From positions 434,001-498,000 of the forward strand of contig CAWBST010000017.1 in the NCBI GenBank assembly GCA_963791495.1: 64,000 nt of DNA. The letters are read 5' to 3'. A model generated the notes under the pieces. It saw nothing but the letters and a program-made list of their open reading frames with translations. It was not told where the DNA came from and searched no databases. This stretch comes from JAMXLO01 sp963791495. Its GTDB lineage: Bacteria > Pseudomonadota > Alphaproteobacteria > Acetobacterales > Acetobacteraceae. Shown in pieces: positions 60,788 through 64,000 of the stretch (the stretch's first letter is position 1; each line of letters begins with the position of its first letter). A program made the position numbers and the translations under genes.

Positions 60788-61840
60788 TTATCGCAGCTTC
60801 GCCAGCACCTCGCCAAAACGTCGCATCGACCGCACCACCTCCGGATGCGGCAGAGCACCGAAATTCACCTCGAAGCTGAAATACGTGATGCCGAACCGCT
60901 CTGACAGCAACCGGAGTTTCTCGATGCACTCCTCCGGCCGGCCGATCACCGCGCGCTCGGCCTTCATCTGCTCCAATGTAATCGTCTCGCGATTTTCGAA
61001 AAAGCCCTTCCAATCCTTGTAGGCAACCGGGTCGCGATAAGCCTGCCGTGACAGATCGGTCGCCTTGGTGAACGCCTGGTAGCGGTGCAGCGCCGGATCG
61101 GCGAAGGCCGCGACATCGGCATCAGTTTCCGCGCAGTACATATGATACACCGCCATCACCTGCTTCGTCGCCGGATCATGCCCATGCGCGCGCAGACTGT
61201 CGCGATACACCGCCAGCAACGCCTGTTGTTCACGATGATCGGTGAAGAAGAACGGCGCGGTCAGCAAGTTGAACCCGTTCTCGCCGGCCCACCGATACGT
61301 GGCCTCGGTGCGAACCGCTGCGACCCAGATCGGCGGGCTCGGCTGCTGCACGGTTCGCGGTCCCAGCGTATGGCCGTCGATCGTCGTCCAGCGCCCGTGA
61401 TGGGTCACCCGATGCTGCGTCCACAGGGCGCGGATGATGGTGAGATTTTCGTCGAAGCGTTCGCGACTCTCGCTCATCGGCACATTGGCGATATCGTAGT
61501 CGTACTTGTACAGCCCTCGGCCGACACCGAAATCCAGCCTGCCATGCGATAGCACATCGGCCATCGCATAATCCTCCGCCGTGCGCACCGGATTGTTGAG
61601 CGGCAGCAGGCTGACCGAACAGCCGAGCCGAATGCGCTGTGTTTCGCGCGCGCAGGCCGCGATGAACAGCGCAGGCGAACCGAAAGCGAAGCCTCCCACG
61701 CGATGCTCCGCAAACCACGCGCCATCGAAACCGAGTGTCTCCGCCAGCTTCACCTCGGCGATCATGTTGTCGTACCAGTCCTGCCACGAACCGGAGAGTT
61801 CCTCGTGGTAGTCCGGGATGTAGCAGAGACCGAATTTCAT
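60788..61840 (-). CDS. LLM-class flavin-dependent oxidoreductase (luciferase-like)
   Basis: 350 residues from ATG 61840 (GGAGGG six bases upstream): MKFGLCYIPDYHEELSGSWQ, ETLGFDGAWFAEHRVGGFAF, RIRLGCSVSLLPLNNPVRTA, GRLDFGVGRGLYKYDYDIAN and SPPIWVAAVRTEATYRWAGE. The pattern matches bacterial-luciferase-like monooxygenases using reduced FMN. Divergent from a frameshifted family member at 61907, with 66 bp between the two starts. Substrate unknown. Confidence 0.9.
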   Translation of the reverse strand: MKFGLCYIPDYHEELSGSWQDWYDNMIAEVKLAETLGFDGAWFAEHRVGGFAFGSPALFIAACARETQRIRLGCSVSLLPLNNPVRTAEDYAMADVLSHGRLDFGVGRGLYKYDYDIANVPMSESRERFDENLTIIRALWTQHRVTHHGRWTTIDGHTLGPRTVQQPSPPIWVAAVRTEATYRWAGENGFNLLTAPFFFTDHREQQALLAVYRDSLRAHGHDPATKQVMAVYHMYCAETDADVAAFADPALHRYQAFTKATDLSRQAYRDPVAYKDWKGFFENRETITLEQMKAERAVIGRPEECIEKLRLLSERFGITYFSFEVNFGALPHPEVVRSMRRFGEVLAKLR

Positions 61841-61906
61841 CGCGTTCCCTCCGACTTGGCCGATGCTACACTGGCAGCCAAACGGAAACGGGCCAAGGAG
61901 GCAGAC

Positions 61907-62978
61907 ATGGACTTCGGCATCGGCATCGCCACATCCCACGAACTCATGGAAGCTCGCACAGCGCGCCGAGGAACTTGGGTTCACGCACGCATGGTTCTTC
62001 GACACGCAGATGATCACTGCGGATTGCTTTGTCGCCATGGGTGCCGCCGCGATGAAGACCACGCGCATCCGTCTCGGCACCGGCGTTCTGGTGCCGTCCA
62101 ACCGCACAGCGGCTGTCACGGCCAATGCCTTCGCCACCTTGAACGGAATGGCTCCGGGACGGATCGACTTCGGCGTCGGCACCGGCTTCTCGGCGCGTCG
62201 CGCCATGGGGCTGGGTGCGATGAAGCTCGCCGACATGGAAGAGTATATCCGTGTCGTCTACGGCCTGCTGAACGGCGAAACGCTGGAGACCAACGTTGAA
62301 GGCAAGCGCAAGAAGATCCGTTTCCTTAACCCGGACTTCGGCCTGATCAACACGCACGATCCGATCCGGCTGCACGTTTCCGCCTATGGCCCGAAGTCGC
62401 AAGCGCTGACCGCCAAGCTGAACGCCGGATGGAAGACCTTCGTCTCCGACGCCCCAGGCGCGATGACCGCGCTGGAGAGCATGCAGCAGAGCTGGAAGGC
62501 GGCCGGGCGCAACGCCGGCGATCTCTACGCCACCGCCTGGGCCTGCGGCTGCGTCCTGCAGGACGGCGAGCCGTCCGACAGTCCACGCGCCGTCGCCCAG
62601 GCAGGACCGCGCGCAGCAGTGCTGCTGCATCGGGCGGCCGATCTCGACATGGAAGGTTGGCAGAACACCTCGCCCGTACCGCCATCGGTGAAGGAACAGA
62701 TCGATGGCTACGTTGCGATGGCGCGCGGTTACGAACCGCCGGATGCGCGCTACCTCAACAACCACCGCGGCCATTTCGTTTTTGTGAAACCTGAGGAGCG
62801 AAGGTTCATCAACGCCGAATTGATCCGTCGCACCACGTTCACCGCCACCGAGCAGGAATTGAAGCAGCGCGTCGAGGCGCTGCGCAGCGCCGGCTGGAGC
62901 CAACTCGTCGTCCCGATCACCCCAGGCGAGGAGCGCGCGATCGAAGACTGGGCGCGGATCAAACAGGCATTCGACTGA
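61907..62978 (+). pseudogene. LLM-class oxidoreductase (F420/FMN), one frameshift near the N-terminus
   Basis: ATG 61907 (AAGGAG six bases upstream) gives MDFGIGIATSHELME and then the wrong frame. The second frame gives LAQRAEELGFTHAWFFDTQM, RLGTGVLVPSNRTAAVTANA, GRIDFGVGTGFSARRAMGLG, and so on to 62978. Removing one A at 61950/61951 (ATGGAAGCTC to ATGGAGCTC) joins them as HELMELAQRAEELG, 356 residues. As it stands the protein would lack its first strand and helix. Similar in type to F420-dependent methylene reductase-like enzymes. Function unknown. Confidence 0.84.
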
Positions 62979-63080
62979 TTGTGTTCAACATTTCGCGTGT
63001 CACGGGTGCCGCTACCCAGACGACGCAATCAGGCGTATCGTGGGTACAGGTACAAGCCGACCATAGAGGACATTACAGCC

Positions 63081-63713
63081 TTGCGACCCCCCAGGAATGA
63101 CCGCCAACGGCCGCCGCGCCGCCGCGGTTTCGATGACGACAACTTCTACGGCAACGCGCCGCCCCCGATGCCCCTTCCGTCGTTCGCCTCCGCCGGGCCG
63201 GAGTCAGAGGCGACGGTCAAGTGGTTCAACGCCGAGAAGGGCTACGGTTTCGTCGCGCTGACCGACGGATCGGGCGACGTGTTTCTGCACATCAACTCCC
63301 TGCAGGCCGCCGGATTTCAGGCGGTCAGTCCCGGTGCGACGCTACGGATCCGCGTGGGCCAGGGCCAGAAGGGCCGGCAGGTCGATCAGGTGGTATCGGT
63401 CGATGAAAGCACTGCCACCGAGACCCCGGCGCGAAGGCCGTCATTCCAGCAGCGTCCGCAGCGCAGCTTCGATGGCCCGCGGCGCCAGGTGGATCTCAGT
63501 ACCGCGGTCGACATGATGGGAACGGTGAAGTGGTACAACCCCGACAAGGGGTTCGGCTTCATCACCCCGCAGTCGGGCGGTAAGGACGTGTTCATCCACG
63601 CGACGGTGCTGGAGCGCGCCGGGATGGGCCCATTGCAGGAGGGCCAGTCAGTGCGGATCGGCGTCGTGCAGGGCGCCAAGGGCCCTGAAGCGGGGACGAT
63701 CAGTCTGGACTGA
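63081..63713 (+). CDS. Double cold-shock-domain protein
   Basis: About 210 residues. A basic, Arg/Pro-rich N-terminal tail (LRPPRNDRQRPPRRRGFDDD) is followed by two cold-shock domains: TVKWFNAEKGYGFVALTDGS...DVFLHINSLQ (about 38-105) and TVKWYNPDKGFGFITPQSGG...DVFIHATVLE (about 140-208). RNP1 (KGYGFV, KGFGFI) and RNP2 (DVFLHI, DVFIHA) are both intact. RNA chaperone or transcription antiterminator, cytosolic. TTG 63081 has AGAGGA ten bases upstream and is preferred over a TTG at 62979, which would overlap the previous gene's stop region. Confidence 0.88.
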   Translation: MRPPRNDRQRPPRRRGFDDDNFYGNAPPPMPLPSFASAGPESEATVKWFNAEKGYGFVALTDGSGDVFLHINSLQAAGFQAVSPGATLRIRVGQGQKGRQVDQVVSVDESTATETPARRPSFQQRPQRSFDGPRRQVDLSTAVDMMGTVKWYNPDKGFGFITPQSGGKDVFIHATVLERAGMGPLQEGQSVRIGVVQGAKGPEAGTISLD

Positions 63714-63747
63714 TACGCCGGCGGTTGGACGCCGCACCGGACCATGG

Positions 63748-63766
63748 CACGCTCGGCGCGAGCGTG
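63748..63766 (+). terminator. 8-bp stem hairpin after the cold-shock gene
   Basis: CACGCTCG and CGAGCGTG with a 3-nt loop, 34 bp after the cold-shock stop. No T-run follows. The rest of 63714-63948 shows no gene I can support. Confidence 0.35.
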
Positions 63767-63948
63767 ACGCTTCATGCCTCCGATCTGCGAGATCGTGGTG
63801 TGGCTGCGACGCGTGGCGATAGGCGACGCGGCGAGGATTCGCCTCGGGCGGGAGCGCGTACTCCGAGGTGCGGCTCACCAGCCCGTTTCGCCCACATTCA
63901 CGACGGCACCAACAGAGATGCCGTCCCCTCTCACCCGAGGACGCTCCG

Positions 63949-64000
63949 ATGCCCGAACCCGAACACATCGATCGGCACCGCGCCGCACTGATCGCCTACG
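63949..64000 (+). CDS. Start of a further gene, truncated by window edge
   Basis: ATG 63949, with GAGG eight bases upstream, opens a frame (MPEPEHIDRHRAALIAY) that runs to the window end. Only 17 residues are visible; no function can be assigned. Confidence 0.35.
   Translation, partial: MPEPEHIDRHRAALIAY

Noticed and set aside
19639..62978. Programmed +1 frameshifting as the reason for the broken genes
   Set aside because: The sites lack slippery sequences or common stimulatory structures, occur in unrelated families, and one gene would need four shifts.
1..64000. CRISPR arrays, tRNA, rRNA, prophage or integrase genes
   Set aside because: No regularly spaced repeats, no cloverleaf-like T-loop sequences, and no integrase or phage structural genes were seen in the translations.

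Overview
Organism. The window is GC-rich with strongly GC-biased third codon positions. Its gene content (OpgG/OpgH glucan synthesis, GlgX and glycogen phosphorylase, orphan Tat-type peptide-ABC binding proteins, CoA ligases with acyl-CoA dehydrogenases, FNR-type boxes) fits an alphaproteobacterium, most likely Rhodospirillales/Acetobacteraceae. This is inferred from gene content; no rRNA or tRNA gene is present to confirm it.

Layout. 0-10.4 kb: end of a double-domain RidA protein, an unknown gene behind an FNR-like box, a 2-hydroxyacid dehydrogenase, a VOC protein, a DMT exporter divergent from an MmyB-type regulator with a palindrome between them, a PAS protein, an SMP-30 lactonase, a CsbD/DUF883-like protein, glgX with a coupled proline-rich mini-gene, a MITE-like repeat and an RraA-like protein. 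10.4-24.9 kb: an orphan binding protein, a calcineurin-like esterase, hydantoinase/oxoprolinase subunits B and A, two tandem FMN alpha-hydroxyacid oxidases, a frameshifted glutamic peptidase (G1) overlapping a vanadium haloperoxidase/PAP2 gene, and a class III cyclase-TPR protein with a perfect CRP-type box upstream. 24.9-33.1 kb: an FAD oxidoreductase and a compact minus-strand run of SCP2-type thiolase, acyl-CoA ligase, DOPA-dioxygenase-like protein, TauD-like dioxygenase and a second peptide-binding protein. 33.2-40.9 kb: a DUF2628 membrane gene, an FtsH paralogue, a sugar epimerase/CmcI pair, a DegT aminotransferase, an MFS exporter and a SHOCT membrane protein. 41-52 kb: DUF1254, PrpE, glycogen phosphorylase, pyruvoyl arginine decarboxylase, OpgH, OpgG and a YqaA/DedA-like protein. 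52-64 kb: a ThDP enzyme, luciferase-like oxidoreductases, an ADP-forming CoA ligase, two acyl-CoA dehydrogenases, BirA, a double cold-shock protein and the start of one further gene.

Two observations stand out. First, perfect 14-bp TTGAT-N4-ATCAA palindromes lie upstream of three unrelated small genes, each centred 61.5-64.5 bp before the start codon, and a perfect TGTGA-N6-TCACA box lies upstream of the cyclase gene. Together they suggest a small FNR-type regulon and cAMP feedback. Second, eight genes are broken or have a broken 5' end, needing twelve one-base corrections in total, all of the same sign (one extra base). Eleven of the twelve fall between 39.6 and 62 kb. The conserved sequence continues exactly after each one. 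This looks more like consensus error, or a local burst of insertions, than ordinary gene decay, so I annotate these genes over their full extent and give each suspected site.
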